Shown one piece after another: positions 5,243 to 12,446 of a DNA stretch of 12,446 nt. The position numbers and the translations under genes are program-made. The stretch's first letter is position 1. Each line of letters starts with the position of its first letter. The DNA lies in contig CALKIA010000165.1 in NCBI GenBank assembly GCA_937988705.1, positions 1 to 12,446 of the forward strand, in the 5' to 3' direction. The notes beneath the pieces are model-generated. The model was given only the letters and a program-made list of their open reading frames with translations. It did not search any database and had not been told where the DNA came from. Origin of the DNA: an uncultured Chloroflexota bacterium (lineage in GTDB: Bacteria; Chloroflexota; Anaerolineae; Aggregatilineales; Phototrophicaceae).

Positions 5243-7651
5243 ATGGAAAATTATCCACAGCTTGTTCCACTCATTATCCTCATTCCCGCGATTGGCGCGT
5301 TCATCAACCTGTTCTGGGGCTACCGGATGGGGGAGAAGGGCGTAGCGACCGTCGGTACGACTGCGGCGGCTCTCTCATTTGTCATCGCCGTCCTCCTGTT
5401 CAGCTACTTGAGCGGCAGCGGCTATCAGGCGGTGATTGTCAACCCACCGTTCCTGGATGGCTGGCTGCGCATCCCGTCGGCGGGCGTCGAAATCCCGTGG
5501 CAGATGCGCGTGGATACGCTGAGTGTGACGATGATGCTGTTCGTTACGGGGATCGGTTCGCTGATCCACGTGTACTCCATCGGCTACATGCACGGCGATC
5601 CCAAGTTCCACCGCTTCTTCACCTACCTGAACATGTTCCTCGCGTTCATGCTCATTCTGGTGACGGGCAACAACTTCCTGATGATGTTCGTCGGCTGGGA
5701 AGGCGTGGGTTTGTGCTCCTTCCTGCTGATCGGCTTCTGGTTCGACAAAGCGAAGGGCATCGGCTGGCGTAACAGCAACGCGGCGCGCAAAGCGTTTATT
5801 GTCAACCGCATCGGCGACTTTGGCCTGATGATGGCGCTGTTCCTCACCTTCTGGACATTCGGCACGCTCGACTACTACAAGCCCGGTGAAGTCGCCGTGA
5901 TCCATGCGGCGGAACACAGCGAAGCTGCGGCCACCGAAGGCGAAGCGGTCGTTCCCGCCGAAGGGGAAGTGGGCGCGCATGAAGAAGGTGTGGTCGCCGC
6001 AGAATCGGCGCAGGTCGAAGGTGAAGGCGCGATCGGTACGGAAGGCGAGCATGCTGCCGAAGCAGTCCATGCATCTGACAACTCCGAACGCGCGACCGAT
6101 GAACTCGGCGTATTCGGTCAGGCGCAGCGCCTGCTGGAAGAGGGCCGCGAAGTTGATTTAGGGCCGTTCTCCCTGCCGATTGCCACCGTCATCACGTTGA
6201 TCACCCTGTTCCTGCTGCTCGGTGCGACCGGTAAATCGGCGCAAATTCCGCTCTTCATCTGGCTGCCGGATGCGATGGCGGGTCCGACACCGGTTTCCGC
6301 GCTCATCCATGCCGCGACGATGGTCACGGCGGGTGTGTATATGATGGTGCGTTCGAACGTGCTGTTCTACAACGCCGAACTCACGTCGTTTATCGTGACG
6401 CTGGTCGGCGTGTCGACGGCGCTGGTGGCGGGTTTCATCGCTCTCGGCCAGTGGGACATCAAGAAAGTGCTGGCGTACAGCACGGTCAGTCAGCTTGGTT
6501 TCATGGTAGCGGCGGTCGGCATCGGCGCGTATGGCGCGGCGATGTTCCATCTCGTGACCCATGCCTTCTTCAAGGCGCTGTTGTTCCTCGGCAGCGGTTC
6601 GGTCATCCACGGTGTCGAGCACGGTCATCACCACGTTTCACATCACGCGCACGGCCACGACGATGATCATCATGAAGAACATGAATTCGATCCGCAGGAC
6701 ATGCGCAATATGGGCGGCCTGTGGCGGAAGATGCCGATCACTTATTGGACGTACCTGATCGGGACGCTGGCGCTGGCCGGTATTTTCCCGTTCGCGGGTT
6801 TCTGGTCGAAAGATGAAATCCTCGCCGATGCATGGAATGTCGGTTGGCTGGAAGGCGACCTGCGCGGCTACATCGCGTTCGCCATTCTCTTGATCGCGGC
6901 GGCCTTCACGGCCTTCTATATGTGGCGGCAGGTGACCATGGTCTTCCACGGCGAGCCGCGTACCGAAGCCGCCGATCATGCACCCGAAAGCGTGCCCACG
7001 ATGACGATCCCGTTGATCGTGCTGGCCTTCTTCAGTGTGATCGCCGGGTTCTTCAACATGCCGACCGGCTTCCTGGGTCTGGATGGTATTTTCGGGGCGC
7101 ATCGCTTCACCTTCTGGCTGGAACAATCGGTTCAGCATGCGCATGCGGGTGAATTCCAGTTAGGGATTGCGCTCATGGCGCTGATTCTGGCGGTCGGCGC
7201 GATCTTCCTCGCCGTGCGCATCTACGGGCGGAACAAGTCAATCGTCAACCACACTGATCCGCTGGCGCTCCGTCAGGAAACGGCCTCGATCTGGAAGCTG
7301 GCGAACGCTAAGCTGTACTGGGACGAAACCTACTACCGCCTTTTTGAACGTCCGTTTAATGCGCTCTCGCGCTTCTTCGCCGACACGCTCGATTGGGCCT
7401 TCTGGCACGACTACATCCACGACACGGTGATCTACAAGGGCTTTAATGCCGTGGGCGATGTGTTGAGCAAACCGATTGACCTCGGCATCATCGATGGTAC
7501 GGTCAATGGGATGGGACGTCTGGCGAAGTGGGTGAGCGGTGGTCTGCGCGGCGTTCAAACGGGCTACGTGCGCACCTACGCCATCACGCTGTTGATCGGC
7601 GTGGTATTGGTCATCATTGTCATTTTGCTGCCGCTGCTGCAACGCGGTTAA
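5243..7651 (+). CDS. nuoL: NADH-quinone oxidoreductase subunit L with Glu/Ala-rich insert and His-rich loop
   Basis: NuoL (ND5) is the distal antiporter-like proton pump and carries the long lateral helix along the membrane arm. The pump residues are all found: E153 in GWEGVG, K331 in GATGKSAQIP, K407 in DIKKVLAYS, K444 in HAFFKALLF and K523 in FWSKDEIL, equivalent to E144, K229, K305, K342 and K399 of E. coli. The 76-residue K331-K407 and 37-residue K407-K444 distances equal those in E. coli. The protein has 802 residues against roughly 610-650 usual. Part of the excess is an insert between helices 6 and 7 (about 221-290) rich in Glu, Ala and Gly. A His-rich loop (456-480) adds about 20 more. 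The remainder lies in the C-terminal lateral-helix region, which ends in a hydrophobic anchor (about 776-798). The start is supported by TAGGGGAAA just upstream. Confidence 0.97.
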   Translation: MENYPQLVPLIILIPAIGAFINLFWGYRMGEKGVATVGTTAAALSFVIAVLLFSYLSGSGYQAVIVNPPFLDGWLRIPSAGVEIPWQMRVDTLSVTMMLFVTGIGSLIHVYSIGYMHGDPKFHRFFTYLNMFLAFMLILVTGNNFLMMFVGWEGVGLCSFLLIGFWFDKAKGIGWRNSNAARKAFIVNRIGDFGLMMALFLTFWTFGTLDYYKPGEVAVIHAAEHSEAAATEGEAVVPAEGEVGAHEEGVVAAESAQVEGEGAIGTEGEHAAEAVHASDNSERATDELGVFGQAQRLLEEGREVDLGPFSLPIATVITLITLFLLLGATGKSAQIPLFIWLPDAMAGPTPVSALIHAATMVTAGVYMMVRSNVLFYNAELTSFIVTLVGVSTALVAGFIALGQWDIKKVLAYSTVSQLGFMVAAVGIGAYGAAMFHLVTHAFFKALLFLGSGSVIHGVEHGHHHVSHHAHGHDDDHHEEHEFDPQDMRNMGGLWRKMPITYWTYLIGTLALAGIFPFAGFWSKDEILADAWNVGWLEGDLRGYIAFAILLIAAAFTAFYMWRQVTMVFHGEPRTEAADHAPESVPTMTIPLIVLAFFSVIAGFFNMPTGFLGLDGIFGAHRFTFWLEQSVQHAHAGEFQLGIALMALILAVGAIFLAVRIYGRNKSIVNHTDPLALRQETASIWKLANAKLYWDETYYRLFERPFNALSRFFADTLDWAFWHDYIHDTVIYKGFNAVGDVLSKPIDLGIIDGTVNGMGRLAKWVSGGLRGVQTGYVRTYAITLLIGVVLVIIVILLPLLQRG
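5903..6091 (+). other. Glu/Ala/Gly-rich low-complexity insert in NuoL (residues about 221-283)
   Basis: The segment between helices 6 and 7 consists almost entirely of Ala, Glu, Gly, Val and His, with loosely repeated units such as EGEAVVPAEGE and EGEGAIGTEGE. It is strongly acidic and lacks aromatic residues, so it is expected to be disordered. The E153-K331 distance is 178 residues here against 85 in E. coli, so about 93 extra residues fall in this loop, this segment being the core. It is in frame and flanked by normal NuoL sequence. Confidence 0.8.
6608..6682 (+). other. His-rich loop in NuoL (residues 456-480)
   Basis: Twelve of 25 residues are histidine, mixed with Asp and Glu, in the loop right after the helix carrying K444 and before the conserved MRNMGGLWRKMP segment. 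In E. coli this loop is short (about CHHEQN). The composition resembles metal-binding His/Asp loops of transporters and metallochaperones, but no defined metal-site motif is recognised. Confidence 0.75.
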
Positions 7652-7672
7652 TACACCGGGGAGAATTTTTGG

Positions 7673-9223
7673 ATGGATGCTACCGGATTTTCGCTGATAA
7701 CTTTAGTCTTGTTCCTGCCGATGGTGGGTTTCACCATCCTCATGTTCATGCGCGAAGAACAGGCGAGCCAGATTCGCTGGACAGCGCTGGGCGTGAGTAT
7801 CGTCACGTTCGTGGCGTCGCTCTTGTTGTGGGCGGGCTTTGACTCTAGCCAGCCCGGTTTACAGATGGTGCAGCGGTGGGACTGGCTGCCGACCTATGGC
7901 ATCAGTTACTACGTCGGCATCGACGGGCTGAGCTTGCTCCTCGTCATTCTGACGACCTTCATCATGCCGTTGGCGATTCTCTCGTCCTTCCGGGCACATG
8001 TGCTGCATGAGCGCGGACGCGAGAAGCTCTACTACATGTTCATGATGCTGCTCGAATGGGCCATGATCGGCGTGTTCGTCGTGCAAGATCTGATGATTTT
8101 CTACATCTTCTGGGAAATCACGCTCGTGCCGATGTACTTCCTGATCGGGATCTGGGGTGCGGAAAAGCGCGTGTACGCGGCGGTCAAGTTCTTCCTGTAC
8201 ACGATGGCCGGTTCGATCCTCATGCTGCTGGCGATCCTGTACGTCGGGTTGCAGGCGGGAACGTTTGCCCTGCCCGAAATTATCGCCAATGTGCAGAATG
8301 GGACCCTCGTCTTCCCCGGCGATGGCCTGTTCAGCACGCAGTCGTTCCTGTTCCTGGGCTTCCTGATCGCGTTCGCGATTAAAGTCCCGATCTGGCCGCT
8401 GCACTCGTGGCTGCCGGATGCTCACGTGCAAGCCCCGACCGCTGGTTCGGTCATTTTGGCGGGCGTGCTGCTGAAGATGGGGACGTACGGCATTGTGCGC
8501 TTCTGTCTGCCGATGTTCCCGGATGCCAGCGTCCAGTGGGCGCCAATCATTGCGACCCTGGCGGTGATCGGCATCATCTACGGCGCGTGGGTCAGTTACG
8601 CTCAGCAAGACGTCAAGAAGCTTGTTGCGTACTCCTCGGTGAGCCACCTCGGTTTCGTCGTCCTCGGCATCTTCGCGCTCAACGCGCAGGGTCTGAGCGG
8701 CGCGACGCTGCAAATGGTCAATCACGGTCTGAGCACGGGCGGCTTGTTCTTGCTCGTCGGTATGCTCTATGAACGCCGCCATACTAAAGATATCAACGCC
8801 TACGGCGGTATCTGGAAAGTGATGCCGCTGCTGGGTGGGATCAGCTTGTTCGTCACGCTGTCGAGCATGGGCTTGCCCGGTTTGAACGGCTTCATCGGCG
8901 AATTCACGATCCTGATGGGCACGTTTGGCAGTGATGTCCTCGGCTTCTTCTTCGCGCTGTTTGCAACGCTCGGCGTGATTTTGGCGGCCGTCTACATGCT
9001 GTATATGTTCCAAAAGGTGTTCATGGGCGAAGTGACCAAGCCCGAAAACGAAAATCTCGAACCGCTGCACTGGCAGGAAATCGCCGTGATGATCCCGTTG
9101 ATCATCGCTATTTTGTGGATCGGTTTGCAGCCCGCACCGTTCTTCCAGACGATGGATGCCAGCGTGAATGCGCTCGTCACTCACGTGCAAGAACACTTCC
9201 CGACCGTTGCGCAGCTTCCTTAA
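7673..9223 (+). CDS. nuoM: NADH-quinone oxidoreductase subunit M
   Basis: NuoM (ND4) is the middle antiporter-like pump of the membrane arm. Key residues are in place: E148 in FWEITLVPMYF, K237 in AFAIKVPIWPLHSWLPDAH, K268 in VLLKMGTYG and E410 in FIGEFTIL, matching E144, K234, K265 and E407 of E. coli. The length of 516 residues is usual, with about 14 hydrophobic helices and no unusual insert. The first ATG (7673) is chosen over the in-frame alternatives because GGGGAGAA lies about eight bases upstream. The gap to nuoL is 21 bases and to nuoN ten bases, so the three pump genes form one tight unit. Confidence 0.98.
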   Translation: MDATGFSLITLVLFLPMVGFTILMFMREEQASQIRWTALGVSIVTFVASLLLWAGFDSSQPGLQMVQRWDWLPTYGISYYVGIDGLSLLLVILTTFIMPLAILSSFRAHVLHERGREKLYYMFMMLLEWAMIGVFVVQDLMIFYIFWEITLVPMYFLIGIWGAEKRVYAAVKFFLYTMAGSILMLLAILYVGLQAGTFALPEIIANVQNGTLVFPGDGLFSTQSFLFLGFLIAFAIKVPIWPLHSWLPDAHVQAPTAGSVILAGVLLKMGTYGIVRFCLPMFPDASVQWAPIIATLAVIGIIYGAWVSYAQQDVKKLVAYSSVSHLGFVVLGIFALNAQGLSGATLQMVNHGLSTGGLFLLVGMLYERRHTKDINAYGGIWKVMPLLGGISLFVTLSSMGLPGLNGFIGEFTILMGTFGSDVLGFFFALFATLGVILAAVYMLYMFQKVFMGEVTKPENENLEPLHWQEIAVMIPLIIAILWIGLQPAPFFQTMDASVNALVTHVQEHFPTVAQLP

Positions 9224-9233
9224 GGGGTAAACG
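9221..9233 (+). promoter_or_regulatory. nuoN ribosome-binding site overlapping the nuoM stop
   Basis: The nuoM stop TAA runs straight into GGGG, giving TAAGGGG seven bases before the nuoN ATG. The overlap fixes the nuoN start and suggests translational coupling of the two pump subunits. Confidence 0.65.
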
Positions 9234-10742
9234 ATGTTTCACATTCCCACCCTAGAGGAGCTGAACCTGATCGGGGCGCTCCCAGCGATTGCTCTGGCAA
9301 CCTGGGCGGTGATTCTGCTCGTCATTGATCTGTTCATTCCCAAGGATCGCAAACAGACCACCGCGTGGTTGGCGTTGGGCGGCATTGTGTTCGCGTTCGC
9401 GGCGAACCTGCTCGTCTTCAACAATAACAGCGATGCCTTCAGCGGGTTGTATCGGGCGGATGCCTTTACGGGGATGCTGAACATTGTCATCCTTGGAGCG
9501 GCGGCGCTCGGCGTTCTGCTCAGCATGGATTATCTCAAGCGGGCCGGCATCGAACGCGGTGAATTCTACGCGCTGCTGCTGCTGTCCGTGGTCGGCATGA
9601 TGTTCATGGCAGGCGCGAACGACTTGATCGTCGTGTTCGTCGCGCTGGAACTACTGAGCATTCCGCTGTATGTGCTGACGGCTTTCCGGGCGCCGGAACT
9701 CAAGTCGGAAGAAGCTGGCCTGAAATACTTCATCCTCGGCGCGTTTTCGAGCGCGTTCTTTGTCTACGGCGCGGCGCTAATTTACGGCGCAACCGGGACG
9801 ACGCAGCTCAACGGCGTGTTCGACGCGATCGGCATGGCACTCTCCGGCGAAGGGCAGGCGCTCGCGCTGCTGCTCCTCGGTTCGGGGCTCGTCCTCGTCG
9901 GCCTCGGCTTCAAAGTCGCGGTCGTTCCGTTCCACGCCTGGACGCCTGATGTCTACGAAGGCGCGCCGACCCCGTTGACCGCGTTCATGAGCGTAGGCTC
10001 GAAGACGGCGGGTTTCGCAGCCCTCCTCCGCATTATGGTCGTGGGTTTGCCCACGCTCATGGTGCAGATGACGGATGTGACGGCGGCGTGGCAAACAACC
10101 GTCTGGTTGATCGCTGCGGCAACGCTGATCCTCGGCAACTTCGTCGCGCTGGCGCAGACCAACATCAAGCGCCTGCTCGCCTATTCGAGCATTGCGCACG
10201 CGGGCTACATCCTCATGGCCGTGGCGGCGGCGGGCACCACCGGTGTTGCCGACATGGCGGTGCAGTCGGCGTTGATTTACCTGCTGGCCTACATGTTCAC
10301 CAATATCGGCGCGTTCGCGGTGGCGCTGGCCATCGAAAAAGACGACGGCACGGGCACCGACCTCAAGGACTTCATCGGTCTATCGCGCAGTCGTCCGGTA
10401 CTCGCACTGATGATGGCGGTCTTCATGCTCAGCCTGACCGGCATTCCGCTCACAGGCGGCTTCATCGGCAAGTTCTTCGTCTTCCGCGCCACGCTGGAAG
10501 CCGGACTCGTGCCGCTGGCGATCATCGGCGTGCTGACCAGTGTGGTGAGCGCGTTTTACTACATCCGGGTGGTCGTCAATATGTACCTGACGGATGGCGC
10601 GGGCGATCCGGCAGTGGGCGCAACGGCGCGCGTCAACTGGGCGACCTATATCGCCTTCGCTGGAACGCTGCTGATCGGTGTGCTGCCCGTCCTCGTGACA
10701 GCGCTCAGCGACCGGGTCGTGCTGTCGGCGCTCATCCCGTAA
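9234..10742 (+). CDS. nuoN: NADH-quinone oxidoreductase subunit N
   Basis: NuoN (ND2) is the antiporter-like pump next to NuoK and NuoJ. The expected charged residues are present: E139 in VALELLSIPLYVL, K227 in GLGFKVAVVPFHAWTPDVYEG, K257 in VGSKTAGFAAL and K413 in FIGKFFVF, corresponding to E133, K217, K247 and K395 of E. coli. The K227-K257 spacing of 30 is identical to E. coli. It has 502 residues and about 14 hydrophobic helices, with no large insert. It is the last nuo gene, since a strong intrinsic terminator follows 21 bases after its stop. The kinase downstream is on the same strand but behind that terminator. Confidence 0.97.
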   Translation: MFHIPTLEELNLIGALPAIALATWAVILLVIDLFIPKDRKQTTAWLALGGIVFAFAANLLVFNNNSDAFSGLYRADAFTGMLNIVILGAAALGVLLSMDYLKRAGIERGEFYALLLLSVVGMMFMAGANDLIVVFVALELLSIPLYVLTAFRAPELKSEEAGLKYFILGAFSSAFFVYGAALIYGATGTTQLNGVFDAIGMALSGEGQALALLLLGSGLVLVGLGFKVAVVPFHAWTPDVYEGAPTPLTAFMSVGSKTAGFAALLRIMVVGLPTLMVQMTDVTAAWQTTVWLIAAATLILGNFVALAQTNIKRLLAYSSIAHAGYILMAVAAAGTTGVADMAVQSALIYLLAYMFTNIGAFAVALAIEKDDGTGTDLKDFIGLSRSRPVLALMMAVFMLSLTGIPLTGGFIGKFFVFRATLEAGLVPLAIIGVLTSVVSAFYYIRVVVNMYLTDGAGDPAVGATARVNWATYIAFAGTLLIGVLPVLVTALSDRVVLSALIP

Positions 10743-10763
10743 GCGATTTTCCTCGTCAGTTGA

Positions 10764-10798
10764 AGCCCCTGTCCGCACAAGCGGACAGGGGCTTTTTT
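10764..10798 (+). terminator. Rho-independent terminator of the nuo operon
   Basis: A perfect 13-bp stem pairs AGCCCCTGTCCGC (10764-10776) with GCGGACAGGGGCT (10781-10793) around the tetraloop ACAA, followed directly by a run of six T (10793-10798). It sits 21 bases after the nuoN stop. This is a textbook intrinsic terminator and separates the operon from the kinase gene. It differs from the GTAGGG palindromes, which lack the T-run. Confidence 0.93.
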
Positions 10799-10851
10799 AT
10801 TTGTACCTCCAAACGAACTTGCGTCTATTCCATAATAAATATCGAAATACG

Positions 10852-10860
10852 TGCTACAAT
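10852..10860 (+). promoter_or_regulatory. Candidate extended -10 promoter of the kinase gene
   Basis: TGCTACAAT contains an extended TGn element and a -10 box with five of six consensus bases. No good -35 box lies at 16-18 bases upstream, as is common for extended -10 promoters. It is placed in the most AT-rich stretch of the window, between the terminator and the kinase start. A start near 10867 would give a leader of about 57 bases. Confidence 0.4.
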
Positions 10861-10923
10861 TATGTCACGGTATTTCACCCGTCTTCGTCCCATCGTCCAA
10901 TACCATCTCAGAAAGCTGTTTAC

Positions 10924-12446
10924 ATGCTCGAACGTGGTCGCCAAATCGGGAATTTTACGATTGATCAACGGATTGCGCGCGGCAGCACTGGCGAGATCTA
11001 CCGCGCGTTTCAAGGGTCGATGAAACGCGAAGTGGCGCTCAAAATCGTTCCGGTCGATGAACGGATGCCGGATCGCAAAGAGGCTTATCATCGCTTTGAA
11101 CGCGAAGCGGAAGTGATTGCTCGTCTGGAGCATCCGCACATCGTCCCGCTGCATGCCTACGGGGTGTGGCAGGACGATTTTGCCTATCTGGCCATGCGCT
11201 ACATGCGCGGCGGTCCGCTCGGCGACTACATTAAGCGCCACGGTGCGCTGCCGCCCGATCAAGTCATCAAGATGTTCGGGCAGATCGCGCTGGCGCTCGA
11301 TTATGCCCACGGTCGCGGCGTCGTGCACCGCGACATCAAACCGGGCAACATTCTGCTCGATGAACTGGGCAACGCTTACCTGACCGATTTCGGGTTGGCG
11401 AAGCTCATGGAAATGTCGCTCGGTTGGACGGAAGCGGGGACGCTGGTCGGGACGCCGCTCTACGCATCACCGGAGCAGATTCGTGACAGCGATGCACTTA
11501 ACTACCGTTCTGACCTGTATTCGTTCGGCGTGGTGGTCTATCACGGATTAGTCGGGCGTCCGCCCTTCGAAGTCGATCAGGATGGCATCATGACTTTGAT
11601 TCGGCGGCAGGTGGGCGAACCGCCGCCGCTGCCGAGCAGCCTCAATCCGGTCTTGAATCCGGAAGTGGATGCAATCCTCATGAAGGCCCTTCAGAAACAA
11701 CCCGAGAAACGCTATTCCAGCGCGGTCGAGCTGATTCAAGACCTGGCGCAGGCGCTCGACGTCTCGGTGCCCAACACCTTTTTGATGGTAGCTGCGCCGC
11801 CCGACGAGCAGCCGCCAGCAGCAGCGCGCCGGTGGCCGCTGCGAATCTCACGCCGGTCGCTCATCGTGTTTGTCTGCCTGCTGATCATTGTCATCACGGC
11901 GACCGGGTTGGTTCTCCGGTCGCGAGCGGAGACACCGGGCAACGAACACTACACACTGATCCCTAACATCATCGGTTCGGTGCACGACACTGTCCCGAGT
12001 GATAGCGAAGTTACGCGCGCCCGGGAGCGCCTCGGCGACCGTGGTTTCATCGGCTATCTGGCCTGTACGCTGGAAACCGAGCTGACGACATTCCTCGCGC
12101 GCGCCATGGGGGATGTGGCGGAGGAGTATGGATTGGAATATCAGGTGTTCGATGGGCATATGGACAGTTATATCCAGTCGACCCAGATCGAGGACGCGCG
12201 CCGGCAGGGCGCGCAGGCGCTCATCGTCTGCCAGCTGGATGCGCAGGCTTTGGCTCCTAGCCTACAATCGGCGGCGGCGGCGGGCGTCATCCTCGGGTTT
12301 AACGCGCCTCCGAACATTGCCGATGGGGTGGTCGTCACCGTCGATAACGCGGAGCTGGGACGCCAGATCGGCGCGGAAGCGGGCGCGTATATCCGCGATG
12401 TATTGGGTGGTCACGCCAATGTGCTGCTCCTAGATCTGCCTGAGTC
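10924..12446 (+). CDS. Membrane Ser/Thr protein kinase with periplasmic-binding-protein-like sensor domain (cut by window end)
   Basis: The first 507 codons of a PknB-type transmembrane kinase are visible. The kinase domain (about 11-275) has a Gly-rich loop at 17-25, K40 in VALKI, E61 in the C-helix, HRDIKPGNILL with catalytic D137, the DFG motif at D155, YASPE at the end of the activation segment and D197 in SDLYSFGVV, so it should be active. A Pro/Ala linker and basic RISRR precede one membrane helix (about 312-332). The external part from about 373 resembles the RbsB/LacI-like sugar-binding fold (Peripla_BP_4): FIGYLACTLETELTTFLARAM, then EDARRQGAQALIVCQLD. Sugar or small-solute sensing is inferred, since the ligand is unknown. 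The frame is open upstream of 10924, but this ATG fits the usual short kinase N-terminus. Its ribosome-binding site is weak. It lies behind the nuo terminator, so a link to complex I is not implied. Confidence 0.9.
   Translation, partial: MLERGRQIGNFTIDQRIARGSTGEIYRAFQGSMKREVALKIVPVDERMPDRKEAYHRFEREAEVIARLEHPHIVPLHAYGVWQDDFAYLAMRYMRGGPLGDYIKRHGALPPDQVIKMFGQIALALDYAHGRGVVHRDIKPGNILLDELGNAYLTDFGLAKLMEMSLGWTEAGTLVGTPLYASPEQIRDSDALNYRSDLYSFGVVVYHGLVGRPPFEVDQDGIMTLIRRQVGEPPPLPSSLNPVLNPEVDAILMKALQKQPEKRYSSAVELIQDLAQALDVSVPNTFLMVAAPPDEQPPAAARRWPLRISRRSLIVFVCLLIIVITATGLVLRSRAETPGNEHYTLIPNIIGSVHDTVPSDSEVTRARERLGDRGFIGYLACTLETELTTFLARAMGDVAEEYGLEYQVFDGHMDSYIQSTQIEDARRQGAQALIVCQLDAQALAPSLQSAAAAGVILGFNAPPNIADGVVVTVDNAELGRQIGAEAGAYIRDVLGGHANVLLLDLPE

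Noticed and set aside
7859..9196. Long antisense open frame of 445 codons opposite nuoM
   Set aside because: Same pattern of charged low-complexity translation mirroring membrane codons. No family motif and no ribosome-binding site stand out.
10088..11023. Open frame of 311 codons on the + strand overlapping the end of nuoN and the start of the kinase
   Set aside because: It overlaps two well-supported genes in another frame, runs across the intrinsic terminator, and has an Arg/His-rich translation without recognisable motifs.

Overview
The window holds the 3' part of a respiratory complex I (nuo) operon on the + strand, followed by the 5' part of a separate signalling gene. Gene content, moderately high GC, Nuo proteins with unusual insertions, a large sensor Ser/Thr kinase and scattered GTAGGG...CCCTAC palindromes all fit a bacterium of the Chloroflexota (Anaerolineae-like). 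That placement is inference from style, not a database match.

Layout: nuoG (3' part, 3-1226), nuoH (1230-2762), a 158-base gap with three degenerate palindromes, nuoI (2921-3415), a 168-base gap with a near-perfect palindrome, a candidate promoter and a hairpin, nuoJ (3584-4858), nuoK (4861-5166), a short gap with heptamer repeats, nuoL (5243-7651), nuoM (7673-9223) and nuoN (9234-10742). A 13-bp-stem intrinsic terminator at 10764-10798 closes the operon. An AT-richer stretch with a possible extended -10 promoter then leads into a PknB-type kinase with one membrane helix and an extracytoplasmic sugar-binding-protein-like domain (10924 to the window end, incomplete). No gene-free stretch exceeds 300 bases.

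How the genes work together: NuoG and NuoI carry electrons in the peripheral arm. NuoH forms the quinone-site and membrane-arm junction. NuoJ and NuoK connect it to the three antiporter-like pumps NuoN, NuoM and NuoL. All key charged residues of the proton path (NuoK E37/E73, NuoL E153/K331/K407/K444/K523, NuoM E148/K237/K268/E410, NuoN E139/K227/K257/K413) are present, so the complex looks functional.

The most unusual feature is NuoJ. It is more than twice normal length because about 220 residues of DUF4397-like beta domain, probably two repeats, sit in the loop before its last helix, predicted outside the membrane. NuoL also carries a Glu/Ala-rich insert and a His-rich loop, and NuoH has an extra N-terminal helix with a probably external Cys pair. 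Together these suggest a complex I with additional extracytoplasmic or loop decoration.
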